Source: Enterosoma sp963621825 (GTDB lineage: Bacteria > Bacillota_I > Bacilli_A > RFN20 > CAG-288). Taken from it: a stretch of 64,000 nt of DNA. The DNA is taken from positions 75,215 to 139,214 of the forward strand of contig CAVFFP010000004.1 of assembly GCA_963621825.1 (NCBI GenBank), written 5' to 3'. Made by a program: the position numbers and the translations under genes. Positions 8,866 to 18,172 of this stretch are shown piece by piece. The notes beneath the pieces are model-generated. The model was given only the letters and a program-made list of their open reading frames with translations. It was not told where the DNA came from and searched no databases. The stretch's first letter is position 1. Every line of letters starts with the position of its first letter.

Positions 8866-11718
8866 ATGAAAAAGAACAAAACCATGCTTCTTGTCTCCCT
8901 TCTTGCTTTATTGGCAACGGGCTGTGGAACTGTGACTTCTAATGACACAACAGCAACGGACAGCACGAAAGAGACAGAGAAAAAGACAGAATCTACTGAC
9001 GTCAAGACAACTGACTATTATTTAGCAGGAAACATTGATTTAGGAGCGGATTCTGAAAAGAAATTCTCTTATGATGACGCTACTAAGACTTATCAGTTGG
9101 AAGGTATCTCTTTAAAGAGAGGAGATGCCTTTGTCATACGTGGAAGTGAAGGATTGGCAACAATCAACTTTGATTCCTTGATTTCTCAGACAGGATTTGA
9201 AAAGGGAAATGGTAATTATATTTCTGTTCTCAATGAAGGCATCTATACCTTGACCATTCAGGAAGGTTCTTTGGTTTTAGTCAAGACAGGATCTAACTAT
9301 CACAGTGTTAAGGTGGTCTATGAAGACGGAAGAGAGTCTCTTGATTTTGTCATGCAGGATGATTTCACCTTCACCCTTTCCGATGCTCCTATCCGTTACC
9401 GTCAGAAGTTCTATATCGACTTAGATGGTGAGAAACTTGGCTTTGATAGTCTTGCTTTCAACGAAGCCTATTATAAAGCGTTCCGCTTTGATGATAATTC
9501 CATCGAATCCATCAAAAAGGGAAATTATGATTTCACAATCGACTTCTCTTTGAAGCAGCCTCTTGTCATCAGCTCTGAAGAGATTCAGGATGAGAATACA
9601 GCACCTGTTGATGGTGATGCCTACTATCGCTATATCAAGCAGTTTGATGATCAGTTTGCTTCTAAGGGAAGCAAGTTCACATTGACATCTGAAACGACAA
9701 CCGGAGATACCGTCTCTAAGAAAGTTGTAGAGGAAACATTGGATCTCAATCAGCATTACATCCATAGCGAATCCTATACCTATTCCGCAGATCAGACAAA
9801 AGACGATGCAATTACAGAAGAAAAAGGAAAAGAGAAAGCATCTATCGACAAGAAAGAGGCTGTCATCACCGATACAAACTATTATCAGATCGCAACCTAT
9901 GACGGAACCTCTACAAACAAGCCTAGTGTAGATGGTGCTATCCTTGCTGAGGATGATATGGAAGATGAAGTTACCGAGGCAGAAGAAAACACGATGGTCT
10001 ATCTTGACAGAAAGTATGTCACAAAGGATCAGGCGTACTCCAACATGATTTCCTATCAGTCCGAATACAAAAACGTAAATAGTTATTTAAACTATATGCT
10101 CGGACATGCGCATGTTTCCGGAAGCTCAACATTATCTGACCAGCAGATCAGAGACAATCTTCAGGTTGAATATGAATATGTAGGAGATATCGGCGATGAG
10201 ATGAAGGTCACATTCACCAACTATGAAATGGTCTATGTTTCCTATGGCACCTCTTATTATGCTACGGATGAGTTACAGATCACTGTCTCCGAAGAAGGAC
10301 TTATTACTGATGGTGTCTACAGCGTCAATGTATACTCCGGAAAAGTCTTTGATGATGATAAGAAACCGGTTGAAAATCTTGATGCGTTCCTCACTAAATC
10401 CGAGAAACATACCTTCCATATGGACTATGAGGCCAGAAAAGAAGTCAGTGAATTTGAAATCTCCGTGGAAAAGAATGTCGCATCTGAGATCGAAGCAGTC
10501 ACGGAAGAAAAGAATGTCTCTTCTAAGACAACGAGCCTTCAGGCCTCTGACTTCGGTATTCTTGCCGTAACTCCTGCTGCTCCTCTTGATATCGGTAACT
10601 TCAAGATCATGGCTTATGATTCTAAGTTCTTCACCGAGAACTATAACAAGTCCTTAAGCGGAAGAGGTGTTGTCGGAACAACGGTCATCACAATCGGTAA
10701 CGAATACAATATGGTCACTTGCGATGTCACTGTCAATCTCACCTATGAAGAATACACAAGCAATAGCCAGTTCGGTTCCTTATACTGCGACAACAAATCC
10801 TTCACCGGTGGCTATGTCGATGAAACTTATGATTTGGTTTTGACTCCTTATGCAGGTTATGATCCTACGGATATTCAAATCACGGCATCCAGCGATGCTA
10901 TCACCATCTCGGATATGAACTCCGATGAGGATAAGAAGACCACAGGAAAGATTACATTCAAGCTCACTATGAATAGAGCGGAGAGCGGTGTCACATTGAA
11001 TTTAGTCTCTAAGAGCAAACCGTCTATCTCTAAGTCCATCGCTTTGACAATCAGCGAACCTTGGACAACGGAGAAGGCTGCTGGTGTCTACTGCAACTCC
11101 TCTATTTATAGCATTACGATGAGCGAAGTCGTTCTGAATTCCGATGGAACAGGAACGATGAAAGTCGGTACAAGCTTCACTTCCTATATAGAGCACTCTT
11201 TCCAGTATGCTATCGATGGGGCAGGTGCAATCAGCTTAGTCTCTTCCGATACGATCACAGAACTCTCTATATCCATGCAGACTTCGAAGTCTATCTCTGC
11301 TGATAGTACAGGCAGTACAAAACTCGAACATAAAACACTCAAGGTATCTAAAGTAGTCATCGATGGTGAAAATAAGGCATCTGGATACAATAACACCTTC
11401 AATCAGATTGCTCCGATATTCAATACTGCAAACTATGTCATCACAGACGATTCTGGTGTGACGTATACCTTTGTCAAATGCGAGATGAGTGAGTGGTATA
11501 CAGGTGTCATCTACTTCACCGATGGTACAAAGACTAGCAAGTTTACAATGAAGACACCGAGCAGCGAATATTCTTCCTACGGATGCAATCCTACCAATTA
11601 CTACGAAGATAGCACAAGTTCTAGTTATACGAAATATTCAGGAACCTACACTTATACGTCTGGTGTCTATACTGTCACATTCGATTCTAAGAAGTTCATC
11701 TTCACTCCTAGAAGCTAA
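8866..11718 (+). CDS. Large surface lipoprotein, function unknown
   Basis: A 950-residue predicted lipoprotein with a short signal peptide (KKNK then a hydrophobic core) ending in ATGC at about residue 20, followed by a Thr/Ser/Lys-rich linker. Residues about 48-140 form a beta-rich module starting DYYLAGN, with a pattern seen in small carbohydrate-binding-like or starch-binding-like modules; this is a weak resemblance only. The rest is rich in Asp, Thr, Ser and Tyr without enzyme motifs. The DNA has the same codon style as its neighbours, so it is not a recent foreign insert. It faces, convergently, a three-gene lipoprotein operon. Confidence 0.85.
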   Translation: MKKNKTMLLVSLLALLATGCGTVTSNDTTATDSTKETEKKTESTDVKTTDYYLAGNIDLGADSEKKFSYDDATKTYQLEGISLKRGDAFVIRGSEGLATINFDSLISQTGFEKGNGNYISVLNEGIYTLTIQEGSLVLVKTGSNYHSVKVVYEDGRESLDFVMQDDFTFTLSDAPIRYRQKFYIDLDGEKLGFDSLAFNEAYYKAFRFDDNSIESIKKGNYDFTIDFSLKQPLVISSEEIQDENTAPVDGDAYYRYIKQFDDQFASKGSKFTLTSETTTGDTVSKKVVEETLDLNQHYIHSESYTYSADQTKDDAITEEKGKEKASIDKKEAVITDTNYYQIATYDGTSTNKPSVDGAILAEDDMEDEVTEAEENTMVYLDRKYVTKDQAYSNMISYQSEYKNVNSYLNYMLGHAHVSGSSTLSDQQIRDNLQVEYEYVGDIGDEMKVTFTNYEMVYVSYGTSYYATDELQITVSEEGLITDGVYSVNVYSGKVFDDDKKPVENLDAFLTKSEKHTFHMDYEARKEVSEFEISVEKNVASEIEAVTEEKNVSSKTTSLQASDFGILAVTPAAPLDIGNFKIMAYDSKFFTENYNKSLSGRGVVGTTVITIGNEYNMVTCDVTVNLTYEEYTSNSQFGSLYCDNKSFTGGYVDETYDLVLTPYAGYDPTDIQITASSDAITISDMNSDEDKKTTGKITFKLTMNRAESGVTLNLVSKSKPSISKSIALTISEPWTTEKAAGVYCNSSIYSITMSEVVLNSDGTGTMKVGTSFTSYIEHSFQYAIDGAGAISLVSSDTITELSISMQTSKSISADSTGSTKLEHKTLKVSKVVIDGENKASGYNNTFNQIAPIFNTANYVITDDSGVTYTFVKCEMSEWYTGVIYFTDGTKTSKFTMKTPSSEYSSYGCNPTNYYEDSTSSSYTKYSGTYTYTSGVYTVTFDSKKFIFTPRS

Positions 11719-11730
11719 TCGTTAAACATA

Positions 11731-11784
11731 AAAGCCTTGATGAATGTTCTCTATGTCTAGAACACACCTTCAAGGCTTTTCTTG
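11731..11784 (+). terminator. Terminator of the 950-residue lipoprotein gene
   Basis: A 10-bp perfect stem (11731-11740 with 11770-11779) has its inner bases partly paired and is followed by a T-rich tract. Confidence 0.8.
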
Positions 11785-11792
11785 TGCACTGA

Positions 11793-11827
11793 AAAAGCAC
11801 CTTTCGTTTTTTGTGAAAGGTGCTTTT
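11793..11827 (-). terminator. Terminator of the three-gene lipoprotein operon
   Basis: A 13-bp perfect inverted repeat (11793-11805 with 11815-11827) has runs of A at its left edge, giving a T tract on the - strand. It sits 3 bp past the stop at 11831. Confidence 0.85.
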
Positions 11828-11830
11828 AAT

Positions 11831-13519
11831 TTATTTATCTGTAAGAGAAGTTAAGAAACTATCCATGATAGGGGAAGAGGCTTTATTGAAATTCGTGTAT
11901 GCGTACTTGCTGTACTGATAGGTAAGACTTCCGTTATAGGTGAATAATCCACCGATATTGGCGATAGAGGAATTTGGATTGCTTTCCGAATAGTCTAAGT
12001 GGAGAAGAATACCTGCACTCTTTAAGTTGCTATCTAACTCAAGATAGGAGGCGAAGAGTTCTTCTGTGATGCTAGCGCCGATAGGAGAGTAGGAAGCGAA
12101 TTCACCTGTGATGAGTGCTTCGCTGGTTTTCACCGATTCAAAGGTGTAGAAATCCGGTTCAAGCATCTCTAAGATCAAGGTGATGTTCTCATAGAACTCA
12201 TACCAATGACTATAGAATTTGCCCTGATCATTTAAGACGCGGCTACCTAATACGACATTGCCGTCTGTGATGGTGAACTCATAGCATCCATCTTCATATT
12301 CGGTCTTTCCATAGATATCGATGTATCCATGGGATACGAGCGGATTCTCGGTATAGGATTCTTTTGTTTCCTCGATATACTCATCGTTATACTGAACTAA
12401 GACGTAGTTCTCCGTAAAGATTCCGCTTCCGATCGGGATAGTCTTATCCAAACCGGTATAGGTGCCTAAATCACGGACATAATTATGACTCTTGCTGAGT
12501 TCATAAAGCTTTGTGATGTTGGAGTAAATTTCAGGATAAGCGGGAGTGTTGTTTTCTAAGTAGTTATCGATGACAGGGCATGTGCTCTCTTCGATGCTCT
12601 TGATAGAGAGTGTGATAGTGGTCGCGATATCGATATCATCCTCTTCCTTTGTTCCAAAGCCGAGAGTTGCAGTAAAAGCGTATTCGTTAACGACAGTCAT
12701 GTCTAAGGACACGATGCTCTTCTGCAATTCCGTCATGAAGTCAGTCTGTGTTTCTGACACAAACTGCGTTCCCATCAGGAAGTATAAGGCTTCTAAGTAA
12801 GTGACAGCAGAAGAGGTAGTCATATCGTAAGTGTTGTCTTCTCTTAAATCCATCTGGTAATAGTTGCTAGAAAGAGTACTAAGACCATAATAGCTGCTAG
12901 TCAAGGCTACTGTCTGATTGCGAAGAATCATTGCATCATCGATTTCATCATTATCATTTGCAGTATAGCTGAACAATTTATCTTCGTAGTAACCGATGCC
13001 GCAGTTCTGAATGAAGTCCTTGTGATTCTCAGAATGATAATAGATTCCGTTAGAATAGACTTCATAGCTATAGGTAGGACTGGACATGCTATCGTAAGCG
13101 CCGCCATCTCCAGTGACAGTGACTTGATAGCTTCCTTTTGAGATACGGCCAACAACAGAGGACAAAGCCCAACTCTCTGTAATAGACATATCGAATTTTG
13201 CGGTATGTCCATTATAAGTGGCAGTGATGGTGACATCGCCTAAAGCGAGGCCTTTTACCATACCTTTTGTAGAGATAGTAGCGATTTTCTTGTTGGATGT
13301 CGACCATTCCGGAGAGACGACACGTCCACCGATTGTACAGGTGAGAGTCGTATATTCACGGATGCCGATATGATTGATACCGGAGATTTCAAGTTCTTCC
13401 TGTTTCTCTCCGCTTTCCGTCGTTTCACTAGGAGCAGTAGTGCTCTCTGTTGTTTCAGAGCAGCCACTTGCAAGAAGCGCAAGAGATAAGAAGACAGGTA
13501 ATATTCTCTTTTTCATCAT
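11831..13519 (-). CDS. Lipoprotein with an N-terminal bacterial Ig-like (Big_2) domain
   Basis: A 562-residue predicted lipoprotein with a lipobox ending LASGC and a Thr/Glu/Ser-rich linker. Residues about 45-115 match a Big_2 fold: the central W-S-T-S-N-K-K-I-A-T-I-S, then G-M-V-K-G-L-A-L-G-D-V-T-I-T-A. The remainder is a beta-rich region with many Tyr and no recognised enzyme motif. Its start overlaps the stop of the leucine-rich-repeat gene in an ATGA junction, which implies translational coupling. It is the last gene of a three-gene operon of surface lipoproteins. It probably acts in adhesion or polymer binding at the cell surface, by inference. Confidence 0.85.
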   Translation of the reverse strand: MMKKRILPVFLSLALLASGCSETTESTTAPSETTESGEKQEELEISGINHIGIREYTTLTCTIGGRVVSPEWSTSNKKIATISTKGMVKGLALGDVTITATYNGHTAKFDMSITESWALSSVVGRISKGSYQVTVTGDGGAYDSMSSPTYSYEVYSNGIYYHSENHKDFIQNCGIGYYEDKLFSYTANDNDEIDDAMILRNQTVALTSSYYGLSTLSSNYYQMDLREDNTYDMTTSSAVTYLEALYFLMGTQFVSETQTDFMTELQKSIVSLDMTVVNEYAFTATLGFGTKEEDDIDIATTITLSIKSIEESTCPVIDNYLENNTPAYPEIYSNITKLYELSKSHNYVRDLGTYTGLDKTIPIGSGIFTENYVLVQYNDEYIEETKESYTENPLVSHGYIDIYGKTEYEDGCYEFTITDGNVVLGSRVLNDQGKFYSHWYEFYENITLILEMLEPDFYTFESVKTSEALITGEFASYSPIGASITEELFASYLELDSNLKSAGILLHLDYSESNPNSSIANIGGLFTYNGSLTYQYSKYAYTNFNKASSPIMDSFLTSLTDK

Positions 13520-15228
13520 GCTAAGGATCCAGCAGAATCGGTTTCATAATCGGAAATCGTCTTGGAGAAGAACTTATTTCCGTTTGTGAAGCCATCACCG
13601 ACTTCTGTATTACCGTTTACGAATGTATCGGCTTCAAAATAGAGATTGACAGTGCCAGTGGTAGCGTAGACGGTTCTGAAAGCGACAGAACCGATGCTTG
13701 TTACAGACTTAGGAAGGAAGACGTAAGTTAACTTCGTGCAGCAGAAGAAGGCACTGTCTTTGATTGTAGTGACGCTATTAGGGATGAGGACTCTTCTCAG
13801 CTCAGAGCAGCTGTTGAAGGAACTGGTTCCAATCTCGAGGAGTGTCTCAGGGAGAGTGATTTCCATCATTGCGGAGCAACCCATGAAGCAAGTATCAGCG
13901 ATAGTAGTAATCTTTGTCTTGGATAAGTCGAGAGTGGATAAAGAGGTGCATCCATTGAAGGCGGAGACACCGATCTTGGTGATGTTTTCACCTAAATCGA
14001 TTGAGGTAAGAGCACGGCAGTTTGCGAATGTCTTATCACCGATCTCGGTGATTGCAGAAGGAATGTTGATGGACTTTAAGCTAGTGCAGGCATTAAAGGC
14101 TTCACTTCCGAGTTCTGTGATAGACTCCGGAAGAGATAAGGTGGTAAGACCGACATCTCCTGCGAAGGCTCTTGAACCAACGCGAGTGATAGAGTTGTTC
14201 AAAGTGACGCTAGTGAGCTTGGAACAGTTCATGAAGCAGTCATCCGGAATTTCAGTATAAGTGCCTTTGATGGTGACATTGACAAGAGCGGAATCGTAAT
14301 AGAAGAGACCTTTAGAAAGTTTTGTAAGGCTTTCCGGGAGGGTGACTTTCAAGATGGAAGTATTTTCGCTTAAAGCTAAATCTTCTACTTCTGTAAGTTG
14401 AGTCGCTTTATCAAGGGAAAGGCTTGTCAAAGATCTGACAGCAGCAATCGAACGATAGCCTAAATGCTTCAGATTGCTATCCTTGCTGATGGAGATTGCA
14501 GTGAGCACCGTATTTCCGTAGAAGGCGTAATCGGCAATGTACTCGACTTCGCTAGGAAGATCGAAAGAGGTGAAGTTCAATCCGGCAGGATAGACATAGA
14601 GAGTCTTTTTGTCGTTGCTATAAAGAACGTTGCTCTCCGTAAGGAAGTGTTCGCTTCCGCTAGCGACTTTGATCTTCTTGATGTTGAAATCGAGGTTGAA
14701 GACACCAGATCCTAATTTCTTCAAAGATTTCGGAAGGGTGATTGTAGTAAGGCTTGGGCAGTATTTGAAGGCGGAATCATCGATTTCCTCAAGTCCTTCC
14801 GGAAGGGTCAGCTCGTCGAGCTTACTGTCTGAGGAGAGACCTAAGAAGGCTTCTTTTCCGATCTTTCTCAAAGAGCGAGGAAGAGTGAGAGAGTCGATGG
14901 TCGAATAACGGAATGCGGCTTCTCCAATCTCTTTGACTGGTAATCCCTGGTAGATATCCGGAATGACAATGTCGTATTCGACTGAGAGGTAGTCTGTGAC
15001 GATATAGTAAGATTCTGTCTCATCCAGAGTCATGACAATACCGCCGGTCATGTCCTCTTCCGGAATGATAGATTCTGATGTGGTATCTTTGCCAGTGGTA
15101 TCGGTGTTAGTTGTATCGCTGACCTGATTATTACTAGTGGTAGGATTTGTGCTCTCTTTGTTTCCGCATGCGATTAAAGATAAGGAAAGGAGAGATAGTG
15201 CGACAATTCCAAATTTCTTGTTTTTCAT
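13516..15228 (-). CDS. BspA-type leucine-rich-repeat lipoprotein
   Basis: A 570-residue protein with a lipobox (LIAC) and a Thr/Ser/Asp-rich linker. Most of the length is made of about 23-residue repeats of the LRR_5/BspA kind, each with a pattern such as C-x-x-L-x-x-I-x-L-P-x-x-[IV]-x-x-I-G-x-x-A-F. BspA-like proteins commonly mediate adhesion to host proteins or other cells. The ATG at 15228 is preferred over the one at 15246 because an AAAGGA site lies at the right distance before it; the upstream ATG directly abuts the previous stop and has none. It is coupled to the downstream Ig-like lipoprotein by a 4-bp overlap. Confidence 0.9.
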   Translation of the reverse strand: MKNKKFGIVALSLLSLSLIACGNKESTNPTTSNNQVSDTTNTDTTGKDTTSESIIPEEDMTGGIVMTLDETESYYIVTDYLSVEYDIVIPDIYQGLPVKEIGEAAFRYSTIDSLTLPRSLRKIGKEAFLGLSSDSKLDELTLPEGLEEIDDSAFKYCPSLTTITLPKSLKKLGSGVFNLDFNIKKIKVASGSEHFLTESNVLYSNDKKTLYVYPAGLNFTSFDLPSEVEYIADYAFYGNTVLTAISISKDSNLKHLGYRSIAAVRSLTSLSLDKATQLTEVEDLALSENTSILKVTLPESLTKLSKGLFYYDSALVNVTIKGTYTEIPDDCFMNCSKLTSVTLNNSITRVGSRAFAGDVGLTTLSLPESITELGSEAFNACTSLKSINIPSAITEIGDKTFANCRALTSIDLGENITKIGVSAFNGCTSLSTLDLSKTKITTIADTCFMGCSAMMEITLPETLLEIGTSSFNSCSELRRVLIPNSVTTIKDSAFFCCTKLTYVFLPKSVTSIGSVAFRTVYATTGTVNLYFEADTFVNGNTEVGDGFTNGNKFFSKTISDYETDSAGSLA

Positions 15229-15246
15229 AATAATTGATCCTTTCAT

Positions 15247-16752
15247 TTATTCATGTGGAACGCAGAAGGAAGGGATGGTAGTTGTGTTGTAATCTTTGAT
15301 TGTAGTTGTATAGGTACGTGTTGCGTAGACGGTCGTTGTGGAATCATCAAGATAGTAATTTCCAGTCAAAGAGTTTTCGAAATTCTTAAATGTTCCGTCC
15401 TTGTTCAGATTGATTGTGAAGTCACCGCTTGTCGGCTGATTGATGTATTCCTCAAAGGTGTTCATGGAAAGCATGGCAAGAGTTTTGTAAGTAGTATATG
15501 GAGTAAAGGAGTTGTCCAAGTTGTCTTTGAAGCATTCGACAGCAAGACTTCCGATCTTCGGCGCACAGTCGAGGAAGCTATCTCCGATTTCAGAGTCAGA
15601 GGAGATACCCCAATATTTCTTCAGTTCATCTTTTCTTACGAAAGCGTGAGTGTCATCCGCCATATAACGGTAGATGTAGGTCTTTCCGCCTTCAAACTGA
15701 TAGGCGAGATTGTACTTGTATTCCGTATATTCGTCATCATCTGTTTCTGGAGCGATGAGACCGGTGAACTCATAGGTGTTATAGATGATCTGGTTTTCGA
15801 AATCGACTAAGAATTCATAGGAGGTTCCACTAAGCTGAGAAACATCATAGCTGACATCGATATGCATGGTGTAGTTCTTCATATCGGTATTGTCATAGCG
15901 ATACGGTTTTAAAGCCTCAGAGAGAGTATCATGACCGTCTGTATGCTCTAAAGGCACGATTTCACGAGGCTCTGTCATTCCAAGGTCAGAAACATCGAGT
16001 TCGAACATGACACCTTCATAATAGTAGGTTCCATCATCTTCGCTGATTTCAAGCTCAAGGATGAAACGGAACTGATCGATTTCATCTCCGTTGAAATGGA
16101 GAGCGAACTCGCTGACAGTCGGAGTGTAATCATAATCTCCGTAATAAGGGTGACTTGGTGTATATCCAGGAAGTCCAGTAGTCTGATATCCAGTGAGATA
16201 GTAGACAATCTGGGAGGCGAGAGTGCTGTATTTTGTGGAAATGAGATACCAGTTCGGTTTTTCACGGATGGCGCTGAGGCATTCGACCTTCAGTTCACGG
16301 AAAGGTGTATCCATGACTTCCGCATATTTCTGAGAGGTCTTAGTCTCTACGATCTCATTGTCGAGAGGATTGAGCGTTCTTGAATAAAGGTAGCCGTCAT
16401 CACCGGCGAAGAAATTTTCTTCTGTTAAGGTTTCACCTGTGATGTAATCTGCCTCTGAATAATAGTAAGCAGTGGAATCGATCTCTGCGAGAACATCATA
16501 CTCATTTTGAGTATCATTGGTTCCGTCATAGGTCTGATGGCTGAGCTTTCCGGTCAAGGTGAAGCTTTGAGTGAGATCTTCTAATGCATAGGTGAGCTGC
16601 TCGTAAACATTCGGTTTTCTGCTGCTGGATGCGGATTCCGATTGTTTGTCGGTGGTTTCCTGAGAATCGATAGCAGAGTCACTGTTTGTGGTACCTTGAC
16701 ATGCACATAGTGCAAGCATTGTAAGTATCAACGGGATTTTGTTTTTCTTCAT
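15247..16752 (-). CDS. Lipoprotein of unknown function, first gene of a lipoprotein operon
   Basis: A 501-residue protein with a lysine-rich start, hydrophobic core, a lipobox ending LCAC and a Ser/Thr-rich linker. The body is dominated by Tyr, Asp, Glu and Thr and has no motif that I recognise. It has a strong AAAGGAGG ribosome binding site before ATG 16752. Its stop lies immediately before the alternative upstream ATG of the BspA-like gene, so the three genes form one transcript. The upstream spacer is very AT-rich and contains a cre-like palindrome. Confidence 0.82.
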   Translation of the reverse strand: MKKNKIPLILTMLALCACQGTTNSDSAIDSQETTDKQSESASSSRKPNVYEQLTYALEDLTQSFTLTGKLSHQTYDGTNDTQNEYDVLAEIDSTAYYYSEADYITGETLTEENFFAGDDGYLYSRTLNPLDNEIVETKTSQKYAEVMDTPFRELKVECLSAIREKPNWYLISTKYSTLASQIVYYLTGYQTTGLPGYTPSHPYYGDYDYTPTVSEFALHFNGDEIDQFRFILELEISEDDGTYYYEGVMFELDVSDLGMTEPREIVPLEHTDGHDTLSEALKPYRYDNTDMKNYTMHIDVSYDVSQLSGTSYEFLVDFENQIIYNTYEFTGLIAPETDDDEYTEYKYNLAYQFEGGKTYIYRYMADDTHAFVRKDELKKYWGISSDSEIGDSFLDCAPKIGSLAVECFKDNLDNSFTPYTTYKTLAMLSMNTFEEYINQPTSGDFTINLNKDGTFKNFENSLTGNYYLDDSTTTVYATRTYTTTIKDYNTTTIPSFCVPHE

Positions 16753-16922
16753 AAGTCCTCCTTTGGATAATTTATGAATTATATAGTTTATAATTATAAA
16801 TTATAGATTATTCACACATTTAATATTTTATTGAAAACGAAAAAAGGAAAAAAGATAAAAATTAAACTTAATTCAAGAAAAATATAAAAAATATCTCAAA
16901 ATGTATATCAACATTAAATGAA

Positions 16923-16959
16923 AATTGAAAGCTTCAAAAACTTGATAGCGCTTTCAATT
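16923..16959 (-). terminator. Stem-loop after the phosphodiesterase gene, overlapping a cre-like site
   Basis: A 10-bp perfect inverted repeat (16923-16932 with 16950-16959) lies 48 bp past the stop of the gene at 17008-18093. Read on the - strand, it is followed by TTTTCATTT, so it could terminate that gene. Its distal arm overlaps the 16942-16957 palindrome. Confidence 0.5.
16942..16957. promoter_or_regulatory. Cre-like palindrome upstream of the three-gene lipoprotein operon
   Basis: TTGATAGCGCTTTCAA matches the catabolite-responsive-element core TGAAAGCGCTTTCA with one mismatch. It lies about 190 bp upstream of ATG 16752 and 51 bp past the stop of the phosphodiesterase gene. Binding by CcpA or another LacI-family regulator is inferred from the sequence only. 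Confidence 0.5.
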
Positions 16960-17007
16960 GAAGACGATTACACGATAAAAACGATGTGATTTTAGATTTC
17001 GTATTCC

Positions 17008-18093
17008 TTATCCGTTATAGATGGAAATATCGATATATTTTTCTTCGTCGCTGCTTCCGGCGTGAGTGGATTTCATATGTGGGACATCATAGGCTTGAAG
17101 GAAAGATGAACTATCCTTCGAAATAAGAAGGAAATCTCCTAATAAGGAACGGAATTCTGTGCATTCTTCTCCATATCCGAAGATGTGATTTTCAATCGTC
17201 TCTTCTTTGGAAAGAATATAGAAATGCTCCCCGTAGTGTTTTATAGCTGCTTGCTTGAACTGCTCTTCCATTCCCTCCTTAACATAAAAGAAGGCTGCTC
17301 TTGGTTCACAGGCAAAATGCTTGATTCTTAAAGCAGAATAGAAATCGTCATATTCATCGATCTTATAGTCTTTGATATTGAGATGACCGTGGTCTGCAAT
17401 GACGATGAATAGGGTATCTTTGTTTCTTTCGGAAAGTTCTTTGATGCCATCATCAAATTTCTGAATGATAGAAGCGACCTCATCACTTGAAACTCCGTAT
17501 TTATGGAGAGAGGAATCCGGTTCACAGCTATAAGCGTAGACAAAATCATTCTCCTTAAGACAGAGTTCTGTCTCCATAAGGAAAGTCTCTGGTTTCTGAT
17601 CCTTCAATAAGAAAGATTGAATCTTAGAAGTACGGATTCCCTTTTCTTCCATCTTCGTGAAGATGGTCTCATAAGGTAACAGGGAATAAGTGGATTCCGG
17701 TGTTGTCTCAATCGGTTCCTGAGCGAAAGTGGATGCAAACATAGTGACCGCTCTTTCGTACTGTGGGAACTGTTCCGTCCAGCCTAACCAACCTGTCTCA
17801 GACGGAAATAAATCTGTAATCAGAGCAGTAGTGGCAGCTACCGTTGTCGGTGGGAAGACAGATGTGATCTGAGTTAGATAATGGTCATTGATATCTTTGC
17901 ATTCTTTATGATAGACGCTTCGGATATAACTTCCTAAGCCATCCAAAAGAACAAGGCAGATTTTCTTATCTGTTTTGTCTAACACTTCATCTAGTGCAGG
18001 TAAGGAAGGGTGATTTGGTTTTATCTTATAATGTCGAAGCAAGGAAGAGGAGAGATTGACAAGGCAATTGTTTTTATCAAATAGTTTTTTCAT
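17008..18093 (-). CDS. Type I phosphodiesterase / alkaline phosphatase superfamily protein
   Basis: A 361-residue protein of the alkaline-phosphatase-fold phosphodiesterase/nucleotide pyrophosphatase family. Visible metal and catalytic motifs are VLLDGLG (first metal Asp), FPPTTVAATTA (catalytic Thr), VIADHGHL (Asp and His ligands) and a late T-H-A-G-S. No signal peptide is present, so it should be cytoplasmic. Members cleave phosphodiester or pyrophosphate bonds in nucleotides or phospho-sugars; the substrate here is unknown. A terminator separates it from the reductase operon upstream, so it is probably an independent gene. Confidence 0.85.
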   Translation of the reverse strand: MKKLFDKNNCLVNLSSSLLRHYKIKPNHPSLPALDEVLDKTDKKICLVLLDGLGSYIRSVYHKECKDINDHYLTQITSVFPPTTVAATTALITDLFPSETGWLGWTEQFPQYERAVTMFASTFAQEPIETTPESTYSLLPYETIFTKMEEKGIRTSKIQSFLLKDQKPETFLMETELCLKENDFVYAYSCEPDSSLHKYGVSSDEVASIIQKFDDGIKELSERNKDTLFIVIADHGHLNIKDYKIDEYDDFYSALRIKHFACEPRAAFFYVKEGMEEQFKQAAIKHYGEHFYILSKEETIENHIFGYGEECTEFRSLLGDFLLISKDSSSFLQAYDVPHMKSTHAGSSDEEKYIDISIYNG

Positions 18094-18135
18094 GAGGATA
18101 TCTTAGCCTATCTTCAAAGAAGAAAGCAAGAAAGA

Positions 18136-18170
18136 AAAAGCATATGCCACAGATTATGACATATGCTTTT
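18136..18170 (-). terminator. Terminator of the CooC/HgdB/CdhC-like operon
   Basis: An 11-bp perfect inverted repeat (18136-18146 with 18160-18170) lies just past the stop at 18173, followed on - by a T-rich tract. This marks the operon end before the phosphodiesterase gene. Confidence 0.85.
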
Positions 18171-18172
18171 AT

